DNA of 64,000 nucleotides from Actinomycetospora lutea (GCF_028737205.1 NZ_JAQZAL010000021.1:62001-126000), one strand, 5' to 3'. Counted from the first letter of the stretch, positions 1 to 13,085 are shown. The notes: a model not told the origin generated them from the sequence alone. Numbers and translations are program-made.

Positions 1-2
1 AG

Positions 3-89
3 GTCTCCATCACCCGCCTCAGGGACGGCAAGCTGGTAGCCCGGGGACAGCTGAGGCTGCAGAACCTGCCCCTGCCCGAGGACGCGTAG
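3..89 (+). CDS. C-terminal end of an unidentified protein (partial)
   Basis: The frame beginning at base 3 stays open to a TAG at 87-89 and gives 28 residues ending LQNLPLPEDA. Nearly every third codon position is G or C, as in the real genes here, while the other two frames either stop early or lack this bias. Too little remains to recognise a family. It reads toward the 3' end of tRNA-Ala. It could be the tail of any gene; I do not assign a function. Confidence 0.4.
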   Translation, partial: VSITRLRDGKLVARGQLRLQNLPLPEDA

Positions 90-393
90 CAACCCTGCAC
101 CATCCACAGACCGGACAGCAGCTGCGCGGGACGGCCACGGCCGCCCGACCTCGTGTCCGCGCTCCATCCACCTATCCCGGCGCCCGGCACCGTTTCGATT
201 TCGCGTCACGGGCGCGTCCCGGGCAGCGCACCCTCAACAGCAGTCGCGCATCAAGAAGGTGCTGGTCGGGCGACCAGAACTCGCTCGCTCGGGCTGGCCG
301 TGCCACCGAGTAGCGCTCCGTTTCGCGTCACGCCACAGCCGAAATGACCTCACGCGACGTCGCCGTCAGAGCGTTTGCCCAGGTCATGGTGGG
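90..393. other. Intergenic stretch, no gene seen
   Basis: No frame has the codon bias of a gene. The stretch holds a 12-base direct repeat TTTCGCGTCACG at 199-210 and 321-332. No terminator, tRNA or promoter is convincing here. Confidence 0.5.
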
Positions 394-466
394 TGGAGAC
401 GAAGGGAATCGAACCCTCAACCCCCGCCTTGCAAAGGCGGTGCTCTGCCAATTGAGCTACGTCCCC
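394..466 (-). tRNA. tRNA-Ala (anticodon TGC)
   Basis: Read on the minus strand, 73 nt fold into a full cloverleaf. The acceptor arms are GGGGACG and CGTCTCC with one G-U pair, the discriminator base is A, the anticodon loop carries TGC and the T-arm contains GGTTCGATTCC. CCA is not fully encoded. In actinobacteria this gene normally follows tRNA-Ile directly downstream of gyrA and the DUF3566 gene. Here it is about 3.4 kb from tRNA-Ile. Confidence 0.97.
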
Positions 467-471
467 GCGGG

Positions 472-585
472 TCAGGACGAGGTGGTCGCCTCGTGCCAGA
501 CGTCCTTCGTGGGTTGCTGTTCCCGGTGACGCCGGAGGAGGACCACGGCCCCGGCGACCAGGGCGAGAGACACGAGGGCCTTCAC
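472..585 (-). CDS. DLW-39 family microprotein
   Basis: A 37-residue protein starting at a GTG (583-585) preceded by GGAAAGGGG. It has one hydrophobic segment (about residues 3-17, ALVSLALVAGAVVLL), then a basic patch LRRHRE and the tail KDVWHEAT, which matches the D-L/V-W-x-E-A-T motif of the actinobacterial DLW-39 family. That family is about 39 residues long and sits next to tRNA-Ala near gyrA, as here (the gene ends 5 nt before tRNA-Ala on the same strand). The frame stays open further upstream, but the ribosome site and family length favour the short form. Function is unknown; it is probably a small membrane protein. Confidence 0.8.
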   Translation of the reverse strand: MKALVSLALVAGAVVLLRRHREQQPTKDVWHEATTSS

Positions 586-679
586 CGCACCCCTTTCCAC
601 GACGACCCGGCCCACGGTACCGCAGCGTCCGCGCGCGCCCGTCCGCCGCACGCGAGCGGCAGCGGCCGGCGACGGGCTC

Positions 680-722
680 CCCTCGCCCATCTATCCGAGC
701 GAAGGTGCCCTTCGCTCGGAAC
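680..722 (-). repeat. Dispersed palindromic repeat, copy 1
   Basis: Contains the perfect 11-bp inverted repeat CCGAGCGAAGG / CCTTCGCTCGG (695-705 and 709-719). The reverse complement of the whole block aligns with positions 45178-45219, sharing the GAGCGAAGGGCACCTTCG core and the TAGATGGGCGAGG tail. It lies between the divergent DLW-39 gene and the UPF0261 operon. A mobile or structural repeat is likely. Confidence 0.7.
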
Positions 723-762
723 GGGTGATCGTCGGGCGGCCTCGCGCCGTGCCCGCCCCGAG

Positions 763-768
763 CGGTAG
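763..768 (+). promoter_or_regulatory. Possible -10 element for the UPF0261 operon
   Basis: TAGGAC lies about 40 nt before the ATG at 808. GGGAG at 799-803 is a good ribosome site for that start. No clear -35 is seen. Confidence 0.35.
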
Positions 769-807
769 GACTCACCCGAGACGACGGCGTCGTGGACGGG
801 AGCTCGG

Positions 808-2001
808 ATGGCCGGGGCGGGTCGTGCCTACGTGGTGGGCACGTTCGACACGAAGGGCGAGGAGCTGCGGTACGTCGCCGGGCTCCTGCGGGACGCGGGG
901 CACGCGGTGACGACCGTGGACGTCGGCACCAGCGACCCGGACGCGGGCACGGCGGACGTGGGCCCGCGCGAGGTCGCGGGGGACGCCGCGTTCACCGGCG
1001 ACCGCGGGAGCTCGGTGACCGCGATGAGCGCGGCGCTCGAGCGCTGGCTCCCGGAGCGCGACGACGTCGCCGGGGTGCTCGCGCTCGGCGGATCCGGCGG
1101 CACCGCGCTCGTGACGCCGGCGCTGCAGCGCCTCCCGGTGGGCCTGCCGAAGATCGTGGTGTCGACGGTGGCCTCGGGCAACGTCGCCCCGTACGTCGGC
1201 GCCGTCGACATCACGCTCATGTACTCGGTGACCGACGTCGCCGGGCTCAACCGGATCAGCCGGCGGGTGCTCGGCAACGCCGCGCACGCGCTCGCCGGCA
1301 TGATCGCCACGGAGCCGCCGCCGGCGCAGGACAAGCCGGCGCTCGGTCTGACGATGTTCGGGGTCACGACGCCGTGCGTCACCGCGGTCACCGAGGCGGT
1401 CAGCGACCGGTGGGACTGCCTGGTCTTCCACGCGACCGGCACCGGCGGGCGCGCGATGGAGAAGCTCGTCGACGACCGGCTCGTGGAGGCCGTCGTCGAC
1501 GTGAGCACCACCGAGATCGCCGACCTCGTCGTCGGCGGGGTCATGGCGGCCACCGAGGACCGCCTCGGAGCGATCGCCCGCGCCGGCGTCCCGTGGGTCG
1601 GGTCGGTCGGGGCGCTCGACATGGTCAACTTCGGGGCGCCCGACACCGTCCCGGAGCAGTTCCGCGGCCGGACCCTCTACGAGCACAACGCGCAGGTGAC
1701 GCTCATGCGCACGACGCCCGAGGAGAACCGCGCGGCCGCGGCGTTCCTCGCCGAGCGGCTCAACGCCTGCCCGGGCCCGGTGCGCCTCGTGCTGCCGCTC
1801 GGCGGTGTCTCGGCCCTCGACGCGCCCGGCATGCCCTTCGCCGACCCCGAGGCCGACGCCGCACTGTTCGACACCCTGCGCGAGCACGTCCGCGTCGACG
1901 AGGGACACCGCGTCGTCGAGAGCCCGCACCACGTCAACGACCCCGAGTTCGCCGCGACCCTCGTCGCCGCGCTCGAGGAGATCACCGGAGGACGCCCGTG
2001 A
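808..2001 (+). CDS. UPF0261 / Tm-1-like ATP-binding domain protein
   Basis: A 397-residue protein of the UPF0261 family, whose fold matches the N-terminal ATP-binding domain of the tomato virus-resistance protein Tm-1. Family signatures are near the N-terminus ([10 protein letters not shown], residues 12-21) and mid-protein ([13 protein letters not shown] followed by the segment [16 protein letters not shown]). Length is normal for a stand-alone member. The ATG is preceded by GGGAG. It overlaps the next gene by four bases (GTGA), and the partner encodes the TIM-barrel domain that is fused to UPF0261 in Tm-1, so the two products probably work together. The reaction is not established; a nucleotide-dependent enzyme activity is the usual inference. 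Confidence 0.88.
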   Translation: MAGAGRAYVVGTFDTKGEELRYVAGLLRDAGHAVTTVDVGTSDPDAGTADVGPREVAGDAAFTGDRGSSVTAMSAALERWLPERDDVAGVLALGGSGGTALVTPALQRLPVGLPKIVVSTVASGNVAPYVGAVDITLMYSVTDVAGLNRISRRVLGNAAHALAGMIATEPPPAQDKPALGLTMFGVTTPCVTAVTEAVSDRWDCLVFHATGTGGRAMEKLVDDRLVEAVVDVSTTEIADLVVGGVMAATEDRLGAIARAGVPWVGSVGALDMVNFGAPDTVPEQFRGRTLYEHNAQVTLMRTTPEENRAAAAFLAERLNACPGPVRLVLPLGGVSALDAPGMPFADPEADAALFDTLREHVRVDEGHRVVESPHHVNDPEFAATLVAALEEITGGRP

Positions 2002-2837
2002 CCCGCGCCGAGATCCTGGAGCGTCTGCGCGCCAAGGTCGACCGTGGCGAGCCGATCGTCGGGGGTGGCGCCGGCACCGGCCTGTCCGCCCGCTGCGAGG
2101 AGGAGGGCGGGATCGACCTCATCGTCATCTACAATTCCGGCCGGTACCGCATGGCCGGACGCGGTTCGCTCGCCGGATTGCTCGCGTACGGCAACGCCAA
2201 CGACATCGTGGTCGAGATGGCGCGCGAGGTCATCCCGGTCGTGCGCCACACCCCGGTCCTCGCCGGCGTGAACGGCACCGATCCGTTCCTCATCCGCCCC
2301 CGCTTCCTGCGCGAGCTGCGCGAGCTCGGCTTCGCGGGCGTGCAGAACTTTCCGACCGTCGGCCTCATCGACGGCACCTTCCGGGTGAATCTCGAGGAGA
2401 CCGGGATGGGGTTCGACCGTGAGGTGGAACTCATCGCCGCCGCGCACGAGGAGGATCTCCTCACGACGCCCTATGTGTTCTCCGTCGAGGACGCCCGGGC
2501 GATGACCGAGGCCGGCGCCGACATCGTCGTCTGCCACATGGGGCTGACCACCGGCGGGACGATCGGGGCGCAGACGGCGAAATCGCTCTCCGACTGTGTC
2601 GCACTCGTCGACGAATGGGCCGAGGCGGCGCGCTCGGTGCGCGACGACGTCCTCGTGCTCGTGCACGGTGGACCGGTGTCCTCTCCCGAGGACGCCGCGT
2701 ACGTCCTCTCGCGCACGCGCGCCTGCCACGGCTTCTACGGCGCCAGCAGCATGGAGCGCCTGCCCACCGAGCAGGCCCTCACCGCCACGACCCGGGAGTT
2801 CGTCTCGCTCCGCCCCTCGACCCCCCAGGAGGACTGA
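1998..2837 (+). CDS. Phosphoenolpyruvate hydrolase-like TIM-barrel protein
   Basis: A 279-residue protein of the family annotated as phosphoenolpyruvate hydrolase-like (PF09370). Visible signatures are [17 protein letters not shown] near residue 21, [31 protein letters not shown] and EETGMG. The GTG overlaps the UPF0261 stop as GTGA, which implies translational coupling. In plants and fungi the equivalent domain is joined to UPF0261 in one chain. Actual PEP hydrolysis has not been shown broadly for the family, so the name is a fold label. An SRPBCC gene follows after one base. Confidence 0.85.
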   Translation: MTRAEILERLRAKVDRGEPIVGGGAGTGLSARCEEEGGIDLIVIYNSGRYRMAGRGSLAGLLAYGNANDIVVEMAREVIPVVRHTPVLAGVNGTDPFLIRPRFLRELRELGFAGVQNFPTVGLIDGTFRVNLEETGMGFDREVELIAAAHEEDLLTTPYVFSVEDARAMTEAGADIVVCHMGLTTGGTIGAQTAKSLSDCVALVDEWAEAARSVRDDVLVLVHGGPVSSPEDAAYVLSRTRACHGFYGASSMERLPTEQALTATTREFVSLRPSTPQED

Positions 2838-2838
2838 C

Positions 2839-3282
2839 ATGCCCGACCTGACCGCCAGCGCCGTGGTCCCCGCCGACGCCGACACCGTGTGGCGGGTGGT
2901 CCGCGATTTCGACGGGCTCCCGACCTGGCACCCGGCGATCGCGGCGAGCGAGCTCGAGGGCGACGGGCGCAGCGACCAGGTGGGCGCCGTGCGCCGGCTC
3001 ACCCTCGGCGACGGCGGCGTCGTGCGCGAAAGCCTCGTCGCCCTCGACGACCGTGAACGACGCCTGACCTACGCGATCCTCGAATCGCCGTTCCCGGTCC
3101 GGGACTACCGCTCGACCATCCGCGTCCACCCCGTGACCAAGACCGGCGAATCCTTCGTCGCCTGGTCGGTGCTCTTCGACTGCGACCTCGACGACGCCGA
3201 ACGGCTCAGTGCGTTGTTCGCGGGGGATGTGTTCGGAAGCGGGTTGGACGGTCTGGTCTCGCATTTGTCGCCGTCGGCGTGA
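2839..3282 (+). CDS. SRPBCC family protein (polyketide cyclase/dehydrase-like)
   Basis: A 147-residue protein with the START/Bet v1-like pattern: the N-terminal strand ASAVVPADADTVWRVVRDF, the W-H-P after the first helix (PTWHPAI), a central beta sheet and a long C-terminal helix. Such proteins bind small hydrophobic ligands in an internal cavity or act as cyclases. The ATG comes one base after the previous stop and is preceded by AGGAGG, so it is the third gene of the UPF0261 operon. The ligand is unknown. It may bind the substrate or product of the two upstream enzymes, which is inference from operon position only. Confidence 0.85.
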   Translation: MPDLTASAVVPADADTVWRVVRDFDGLPTWHPAIAASELEGDGRSDQVGAVRRLTLGDGGVVRESLVALDDRERRLTYAILESPFPVRDYRSTIRVHPVTKTGESFVAWSVLFDCDLDDAERLSALFAGDVFGSGLDGLVSHLSPSA

Positions 3283-3333
3283 CGTTCGCAGCACGGAAAC
3301 TCCTCCCCGTCGAACACTCCGTCCTTTCTTTGC

Positions 3334-3339
3334 TATTCT
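3334..3339 (+). promoter_or_regulatory. Probable lsr2 promoter -10
   Basis: TATTCT sits in the only T-rich stretch between the SRPBCC gene and lsr2, with TCGAAC 18 nt upstream as a possible -35. Downstream, 3365-3379 form a small hairpin TCATCG-GTT-CGATGA in the leader. Confidence 0.5.
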
Positions 3340-3402
3340 CGCCGCGCAACGAATAGACGGCACCTCATCGGTTCGATGATGTAGTGAGGAGTCACGCCAG
3401 CC

Positions 3403-3810
3403 ATGGCACAGAAGACCATCGTCACCCTGGTCGACGACCTGACCGGCGAGGAGGCCGAGGACATCACGACGGTCGAGTTCGCTCTCGACGGCGTGACCTA
3501 CGAGATCGACCTCGACGACAAGAACAGCGCGCGCCTGCGCGACGCGCTCGCCGAGTACGTCGCCGCCGCGCGCCGCACCGGCGGCCGGCGTTCGAACGGC
3601 GGCGGGCGTCGCCGCTCCGGCGCCGGCACGGGCACCCCGCGGGCGACGTCGCCCGGCGGCTACGACCGTGAGACCTCGAAGCAGATCCGGGAGTGGGCGA
3701 AGGCCCAGGGCTTCGAGGTGTCCGACCGCGGCCGTGTGCCGAACAACGTCGTGGAGGCGTGGGAGGCCCAGCGCAAGGGCTCCGAGCACGCCGCGACCTT
3801 CTCCGGCTAG
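3403..3810 (+). CDS. lsr2: Lsr2 nucleoid-associated xenogeneic silencer
   Basis: A 135-residue Lsr2 homologue. The N-terminal dimerisation domain (KTIVTLVDDLTGEEAEDI, then an FALDGVTYEIDLDDKNSARL segment, residues 4-43) is joined by a basic Gly/Arg-rich linker (about residues 58-85) to the C-terminal DNA-binding domain (IREWAKAQGFEVSDRGRVP). That domain carries the R-G-R AT-hook-like motif that inserts into the minor groove of AT-rich DNA. Lsr2 silences horizontally acquired genes and bridges DNA in actinobacteria. Start supported by GTGAGGAG upstream. It is convergent with tRNA-Ile and has its own terminator. Position beside gyrA is not the usual lsr2 context of mycobacteria. Confidence 0.95.
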   Translation: MAQKTIVTLVDDLTGEEAEDITTVEFALDGVTYEIDLDDKNSARLRDALAEYVAAARRTGGRRSNGGGRRRSGAGTGTPRATSPGGYDRETSKQIREWAKAQGFEVSDRGRVPNNVVEAWEAQRKGSEHAATFSG

Positions 3811-3831
3811 ATCCTTCCCGAGAATGACGAC

Positions 3832-3858
3832 GGCCCCGGAGCGCGGAGCTCCGGGGCC
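3832..3858 (+). terminator. Hairpin terminator after lsr2
   Basis: Perfect 11-bp stem GGCCCCGGAGC / GCTCCGGGGCC with the 5-nt loop GCGGA, 21 nt past the lsr2 stop. It lacks a clear U-run, as is common in actinobacteria. It may also serve the tRNA-Ile transcript from the other side. Confidence 0.7.
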
Positions 3859-3887
3859 GCTCGTGTCGGTGGGGTGCACCGTGGGGG

Positions 3888-3961
3888 TGGGCCCAGCTGG
3901 ATTTGAACCAGCGACCTCGTCGTTATCAGCGACGCGCTCTAACCAACTGAGCTATGGGCCC
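3888..3961 (-). tRNA. tRNA-Ile (anticodon GAT)
   Basis: On the minus strand, 74 nt form a complete cloverleaf. The acceptor arms are GGGCCCA and TGGGCCC, the D-arm contains AGCTCAGTTGGTTAGAGC, the anticodon is GAT in CTGATAA, and the T-loop is GGTTCAAATCC. It lies 71 nt past the end of the DUF3566 gene on the same strand, the usual actinobacterial position downstream of gyrA. Confidence 0.97.
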
Positions 3962-4032
3962 TCGCAGCAACCACCAGGTGCGGACGCCACGGTACCCGAC
4001 GGTCACCGGGCGTCCGACACCGGGATCCCGCC

Positions 4033-5220
4033 CTAGTCGCGCTCCGACAGGGTCACCTCGATGCCGCCCGCGACGTCCGCGGAGATGTTGTAGATGAACG
4101 CCGAGACGCTCGCGAGCGCGGTGAACAGGATGATGTTGACGACTCCGATGACCGCCGCGACGCCGAACACACCGCCGGCGGTGATGAGCTCGCCGCCACC
4201 GCCCGCGTCGGACGTCAGGTCCTGGTAGGTGCCGTTGAGCTGGGCCCACACCCCCATGCCGTCGAGCACCGCGTAGAGCACGCCGACCGCGAACATCCAC
4301 ACGAAGAACAGCGCCACGCCCAGCACGAGGGCGAGCTTGAGCACCGACCACGGGTCGAACCGGCGGACCTGCAGGCTCGCCCGTCGCGGCGCCTTGCCGG
4401 TGCGCGGGCGCCCCGCCGAGAGCTCGGCGACGTCGTCGGGCTCGCGACGCGTGTCGTCGTCCCGGTTGCGCAGACCGAGCTGCTCGGGCGAGAGCTGGTT
4501 GGTCGGCGCGTCGATCCCGGACGAGCTCGTCGTCGCCGATCCCTCGGCCGGCCGCGCCGTTCCGGACGCCGGCGCGGTGCGCGCGGCGATCGGGATGCCG
4601 CCCGAGGGCGTGCCGGAGCCGTCACCGGGCGGGCGTCCGTAGCCGGGCCCCGGGGAGCCGGGACCCTGCGGGCTAGGCCCTCCGGGCCCTCCGGGCCGTG
4701 GGAAGGGCCCCGACGGCGGGTGCGCGCCACCCGGACCGCCCTGACCACCCGGACCACCGGGACCGCCGGGACCCGCCGGACCGCCGGGACCACCCGGACC
4801 CGCCGGTCCTCCGGGACCGGGCTGCCCCGGCCGCGGCTGGCCGCCACCGGGGGCGGGCGGGCCACCGGGCCGCCCGGTCGGGATCGGTCCGGACGGCGGA
4901 CCCGCAGCCGCCCCGCCGCGCTGCCACGGCGGGGGCGGGCCGGCCGGTCCGCCCGTCGTCTCGCCCTCCGCGGACGAGGACGCCGCCCCGGTGGCCGACC
5001 CGGCCTCCCCGGAGGCCTCGGACTCGGCCCCGTTCGCCTCGCTCGACGTCGCGCCCGACTCGTCCTCGACGGCGTCGACGCGGGTCGTCGACTCCGCGTC
5101 GCCGTTCCGCGCGGCGTCCGAGTCGGGAGCGGACTCCTGCGTGCTCGTCCGCGTCCCGCCCCCGCCCGTCGTCTCCGACGTCGCGGGGCCCGGCTCGTCC
5201 GGCTTGCTCGGTGTGCTCAC
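4033..5220 (-). CDS. DUF3566 membrane protein with long Pro/Gly-rich N-terminus
   Basis: A 395-residue protein. Residues 1-275 are low complexity: an acidic Ser/Glu/Thr-rich start, then a collagen-like run of GPGGPGGPAG-type repeats. The last 120 residues are the DUF3566 domain, with RRASLQVRRFDPWSVLK followed by two membrane segments (about 291-320 and 347-380) and the tail DVAGGIEVTLSERD. The family is fixed downstream of gyrA in actinobacteria (Rv0007 in M. tuberculosis). The mycobacterial homologue has been linked to the cell envelope and division, but the exact role is unsettled. It starts 60 nt after gyrA and is probably co-transcribed with it. Confidence 0.9.
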   Translation of the reverse strand: MSTPSKPDEPGPATSETTGGGGTRTSTQESAPDSDAARNGDAESTTRVDAVEDESGATSSEANGAESEASGEAGSATGAASSSAEGETTGGPAGPPPPWQRGGAAAGPPSGPIPTGRPGGPPAPGGGQPRPGQPGPGGPAGPGGPGGPAGPGGPGGPGGQGGPGGAHPPSGPFPRPGGPGGPSPQGPGSPGPGYGRPPGDGSGTPSGGIPIAARTAPASGTARPAEGSATTSSSGIDAPTNQLSPEQLGLRNRDDDTRREPDDVAELSAGRPRTGKAPRRASLQVRRFDPWSVLKLALVLGVALFFVWMFAVGVLYAVLDGMGVWAQLNGTYQDLTSDAGGGGELITAGGVFGVAAVIGVVNIILFTALASVSAFIYNISADVAGGIEVTLSERD

Positions 5221-5279
5221 GAAAGAACTCGTCTCGTCGGTCGGTGACGGGAGATCAGGGCTGGCTCAGGCGGGGATCG

Positions 5280-7790
<2,511 letters not shown>

Positions 7791-7943
7791 GCGGTTCTCA
7801 CCCTCCTGGCGCCCCTCGCACGGGGCACCGGACGCCGTCGATCCTATCGGGGCCGGGGGTGCTCCCCCGGCTCCCCCGGACGGCCCGCGCCGGCGTGTTC
7901 GCGCCGGTCACGGGGCATGTCCGGGTTCGGGACGGGATGCCTG

Positions 7944-7957
7944 GTTCCACGGGAAAC
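7944..7957. other. parS-like site (one mismatch)
   Basis: GTTCCACGGGAAAC in the gyrB-gyrA gap matches the degenerate centromere pattern GTTYCACGTGRAAC at 13 of 14 positions, with one central G for T. ParB binding here is a candidate only. Confidence 0.45.
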
Positions 7958-7985
7958 GTCGGCCTCCCCCGTCCCTCGACCTCGA

Positions 7986-10082
<2,097 letters not shown>

Positions 10083-10238
10083 CCGGGTCGCCCCTCGCAG
10101 AACGGGCCCGGCACGCGGCTCAGCGCGTCACACGGCGCACGAAACGGCATCCGGAGGGTCCGACCGGCCGCCAGCGGTCCTGCGGCGCTCTGGTGCGGCG
10201 ACGACGGCCCGTGCGGGCGAGCGGTCCGTGACCGTCGC

Positions 10239-10973
10239 TCAGCCGTACGTGTCGCGCGGCCCGCGGCCCGACACGTGGCGGGGTCCGCGCCGCCAGCTCG
10301 GCGCCGCCGGCCCGTGGATGCGCATGGACGTCACGACCCCGTCGCCCAGTCCCGCGGCGATGCGGCCGATCAGCTGGCGCTGGAGCAGGCGCAGCTGGGT
10401 GGCCCAGGCCGTCGAGTCGGCCTGCACGGTCAGCACGCCGTCGCGCAGCGACTCGGGACGGGCGTGCGCGGCCACCTCGTCGCCCACGAGCTCGGCCCAG
10501 CGCCCGAACACCGACCCGGACGCGAGCCGGGGCGCCCACCCGCGGTCGCCGGAGAGCCGGGAGGCGAGGCGGCCGAGGGTCTGCGGGTCGCGCTCGTCGG
10601 CGCCGGCCCCCGACCAGCCCCGTCGGCGCGGCCGGCCGAGACCCGACCCCGACCGCCGGACGGGCTTGCGGATCCCGTTGCCGCCCCCCGACGCCGCGCG
10701 CCGCTCGGCCGCGGCCGCACGGGCCGCCGCGAGGGCGTCGCGGGCGAGGTCGGCACCCCGGCGGGAGGTATGCCGACCGTCCGTCGCGGCTCCCGTCGCG
10801 GGGTCCGGATCACCACGTTCGGGGGTGTGGACACTTTGTTCGCGGGACCCGCCCTGCTCGCGCCCCGGATCCGGGGACGGACGACCGGCCGCGGCGGATC
10901 TGGTGGCCGAGTTGTCCACAGCATCCACAGGTCTGTCCCCAGGACCCCGCCCGGAATCACGCCTCCGGACCAC
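10239..10973 (-). CDS. DUF721 family protein (DciA-like)
   Basis: A protein of about 244 residues. The N-terminal half is a basic, Ala/Arg-rich region. The C-terminal 100 residues carry the DUF721 core, with [18 protein letters not shown], the segment [20 protein letters not shown], and [21 protein letters not shown]721 proteins of the DciA type load or assist the replicative helicase DnaB in bacteria that lack DnaC, which fits the recF-gyrB setting. I chose the GTG at 10973, overlapping recF by 17 nt, because AGGGGG lies 7 nt before it. GTG at 10982 or 10928 is also possible. A DnaA-box cluster lies inside its 5' end. Confidence 0.85.
   Translation of the reverse strand: MVRRRDSGRGPGDRPVDAVDNSATRSAAAGRPSPDPGREQGGSREQSVHTPERGDPDPATGAATDGRHTSRRGADLARDALAAARAAAAERRAASGGGNGIRKPVRRSGSGLGRPRRRGWSGAGADERDPQTLGRLASRLSGDRGWAPRLASGSVFGRWAELVGDEVAAHARPESLRDGVLTVQADSTAWATQLRLLQRQLIGRIAAGLGDGVVTSMRIHGPAAPSWRRGPRHVSGRGPRDTYG
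10912..10941 (+). promoter_or_regulatory. DnaA-box cluster at the recF/DUF721 junction
   Basis: A perfect TTGTCCACA (10912-10920) is followed at once by GCATCCACA (10921-10929, 7 of 9) and CTGTCCCCA (10933-10941, 7 of 9). The boxes lie within the coding start of the DUF721 gene, upstream of gyrB. Confidence 0.6.
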
Positions 10974-12135
10974 CAGATCCACCCCCTGTCGTCCCGCTGA
11001 CGGCAGCGATCTCACTGACCGTGCCCGAATCGACCACGTAGCGTGCTCCTTGCAGGTCGCCGGGCACATCGTCGTCCACCGCGGCCGTCACGAGCACCTG
11101 CTCGGCGCGCGCCGCGGTGCGGGCGAGCGCCCGGCGGCGCCGGACGTCGAGCTCCGCGAAGACGTCGTCGAGCACCAGGACCGGCTCCGAGCCCTCCCCG
11201 CGCAGCAGCTCGAAGCCGCCGAGACGCAGCGCGAGGGCGAGCGACCACGACTCGCCGTGGCTCGCGTACCCCTTGGCCGGACCCTCGCCGAGGGTGAGCT
11301 CGAGGTCGTCGCGGTGGGGACCGACGAGGCAGACGCCGCGCTCGATCTCCTGACCGCGTCGCCGGCGCATCTCCTCGAGCAGCATCGCCTCGACGTCCTC
11401 GGCGCTCGGGAGCGCGGCGCCCGGGGCGCCCAGCGCGTCGACGCTCTCCGCGCGCGAGCGGTAGCGCGCCCCGACCGGCTCCGACTCCGGGGCGACCTCG
11501 GCGTAGGACGCGATGACGTGCGGCGCGAGCGCGGCGGTGAGCTCCAGACGCCCGGTGACCAGCGCCGCGCCGGCGCGGGCCAGGTGGGCGTCCCAGACGT
11601 CGAGCGTGCTGGTGTCGCCGCGGGCGTGGCGGGCGGTCTTGAGCAGGGCGGAGCGCTGGCGCAGCACCTTGTCGTACTCGGCGCGCACGCCGGCCCAGCG
11701 CGGCGCGCGCGAGACCAGCAGCTCGTCGAGGAAGCGGCGGCGCTCGCCCGGATCCCCCCGGACCAGCGCGAGGTCCTCGGGCGCGAACACCACCGTGCGC
11801 ACGATCCCGAGCACCTCGCGGGGGCTGCGCACCGGCGCGCGGTTGACGCGCGCCCGGTTGGCCTTCCCGCTCGCGATCTCGACCTGGACGGTGAGCTCGC
11901 GGCCCTCGTTGACCGCGACCGCGCGCACCAGCGCCGACGACGCCCCCCGCCGGATGAGCGGGGCGTCGCCCGCGACCCGGTGCGACGACAGGGTCGCCAG
12001 GTACCCGACGGCCTCGACCAGGTTGGTCTTGCCCTGGCCGTTGGCGCCCACGAGGACCGAGACGCCGGGCGCGAAGTCGAGGTCGGCCTGTTCCCAGGAG
12101 CGGAAGTCGGTGACCGAGAGCGCCCGGACGTACAT
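10957..12135 (-). CDS. recF: DNA replication and repair protein RecF
   Basis: A 392-residue SMC-like ATPase that binds gapped DNA and helps RecOR load RecA. Walker A is GANGQGKT at residues 30-37, the ABC-type signature region is in [14 protein letters not shown], and Walker B is [13 protein letters not shown]. The ATG at 12135 has GGGAGGAG just upstream. It follows gnd by 38 nt and overlaps the DUF721 gene, so dnaN-gnd-recF-DUF721 likely form one operon. The C-terminus is a short Gly/Ser tail. Confidence 0.98.
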   Translation of the reverse strand: MYVRALSVTDFRSWEQADLDFAPGVSVLVGANGQGKTNLVEAVGYLATLSSHRVAGDAPLIRRGASSALVRAVAVNEGRELTVQVEIASGKANRARVNRAPVRSPREVLGIVRTVVFAPEDLALVRGDPGERRRFLDELLVSRAPRWAGVRAEYDKVLRQRSALLKTARHARGDTSTLDVWDAHLARAGAALVTGRLELTAALAPHVIASYAEVAPESEPVGARYRSRAESVDALGAPGAALPSAEDVEAMLLEEMRRRRGQEIERGVCLVGPHRDDLELTLGEGPAKGYASHGESWSLALALRLGGFELLRGEGSEPVLVLDDVFAELDVRRRRALARTAARAEQVLVTAAVDDDVPGDLQGARYVVDSGTVSEIAAVSGTTGGGSGGPEA

Positions 12136-12173
12136 CAGCTCCTCCCGTCGCTCCGCTCGCCCCAGGCCGGCGC

Positions 12174-13085
12174 TCAGCCCCCCGTGGGCGGCTCGTTCGC
12201 GGCCTCGCCGGCCTTGTGCGTAGCGTGCCCGCCGAACTGGGCGCGCAGCGCCGCGACCGCCTTCATCGCCGGCGAGTCGACCTGCCGGGAGGCGAAGCGG
12301 GCGAACAGCGCCGCCGAGATCACCGGCGCCGGCACCGCGTGCACGATCGCCTCGTCGACCGTCCAGCGGCCCTCGCCGGAGTCCTCGGCGTAGCCGGTGA
12401 TCTGGTCGAGGTGCGGGTCGGCCTCGAGGGCGCGGACCATGAGGTCGAGCAGCCAGCTGCGCACCACGGTGCCGCGGCTCCACGCCTTCATCACCGCGCC
12501 GACGTTGTCGACCGGCCCGCCGGCGGACAGCAGCTCGTAGCCCTCGGCGTAGGCTTGCATGAGGCCGTACTCGACGCCGTTGTGGACCATCTTCGCGTAG
12601 TGGCCCGCCCCGACCGGGCCGGCGTGCACGAAGCCCTCCTCGCGGGGCCCCTCGGGCCGCAGGGCGTCGAAGACGGGCAGCAGGCGCTCGATGTCGCCCG
12701 CGTCGCCGCCGGCCATGAGGCCGTAGCCCTCGGTGCGGCCCCACACGCCACCCGAGACGCCGCAGTCGACGTAGCGGACGCCCGTGGTGTCGAGGAGCTC
12801 CGCGTGCACGGCGTCGTCGGTGAACTTGCTGTTGCCGCCGTCGACGACCAGGTCACCGGCCTCGAGCAGGTCGGCGAGGCTGTTCACAGTGGAGTGGGTG
12901 GCCTCGCCGGCCGGGACCATGAGCCACACGGTGCGCGGCGCGGCGAGCGCCTTGACGAGATCGGCCAGCGACGCCACGTCGCCGGACCCGTCGTTGGCGT
13001 AGCCGACGACCTCGTGACCCGCGGCGCGGAGCCGCTCGGCCATGTTGCCGCCCATGCGTCCGAGACCGACCATCCCCAGCTGCAC
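12174..13085 (-). CDS. gnd: 6-phosphogluconate dehydrogenase, decarboxylating (YqeC/GndA-type)
   Basis: A 303-residue short-form enzyme. It oxidises 6-phosphogluconate to ribulose 5-phosphate, giving NAD(P)H and CO2. The Rossmann motif [16 protein letters not shown] is at the N-terminus. The substrate and catalytic motifs are [21 protein letters not shown] and [21 protein letters not shown], where the Lys and the His-Asn pair are the usual catalytic residues. It starts at GTG (13085) with GAGAGGAA upstream. It lies between dnaN and recF, the standard place in actinobacteria. Confidence 0.96.
   Translation of the reverse strand: MQLGMVGLGRMGGNMAERLRAAGHEVVGYANDGSGDVASLADLVKALAAPRTVWLMVPAGEATHSTVNSLADLLEAGDLVVDGGNSKFTDDAVHAELLDTTGVRYVDCGVSGGVWGRTEGYGLMAGGDAGDIERLLPVFDALRPEGPREEGFVHAGPVGAGHYAKMVHNGVEYGLMQAYAEGYELLSAGGPVDNVGAVMKAWSRGTVVRSWLLDLMVRALEADPHLDQITGYAEDSGEGRWTVDEAIVHAVPAPVISAALFARFASRQVDSPAMKAVAALRAQFGGHATHKAGEAANEPPTGG

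Noticed and set aside
199-332. 12-base direct repeats TTTCGCGTCACG as att sites of an integrated element beside tRNA-Ala
   Set aside because: Neither copy overlaps the tRNA 3' end, no integrase is seen, and the enclosed 110 nt carry nothing.
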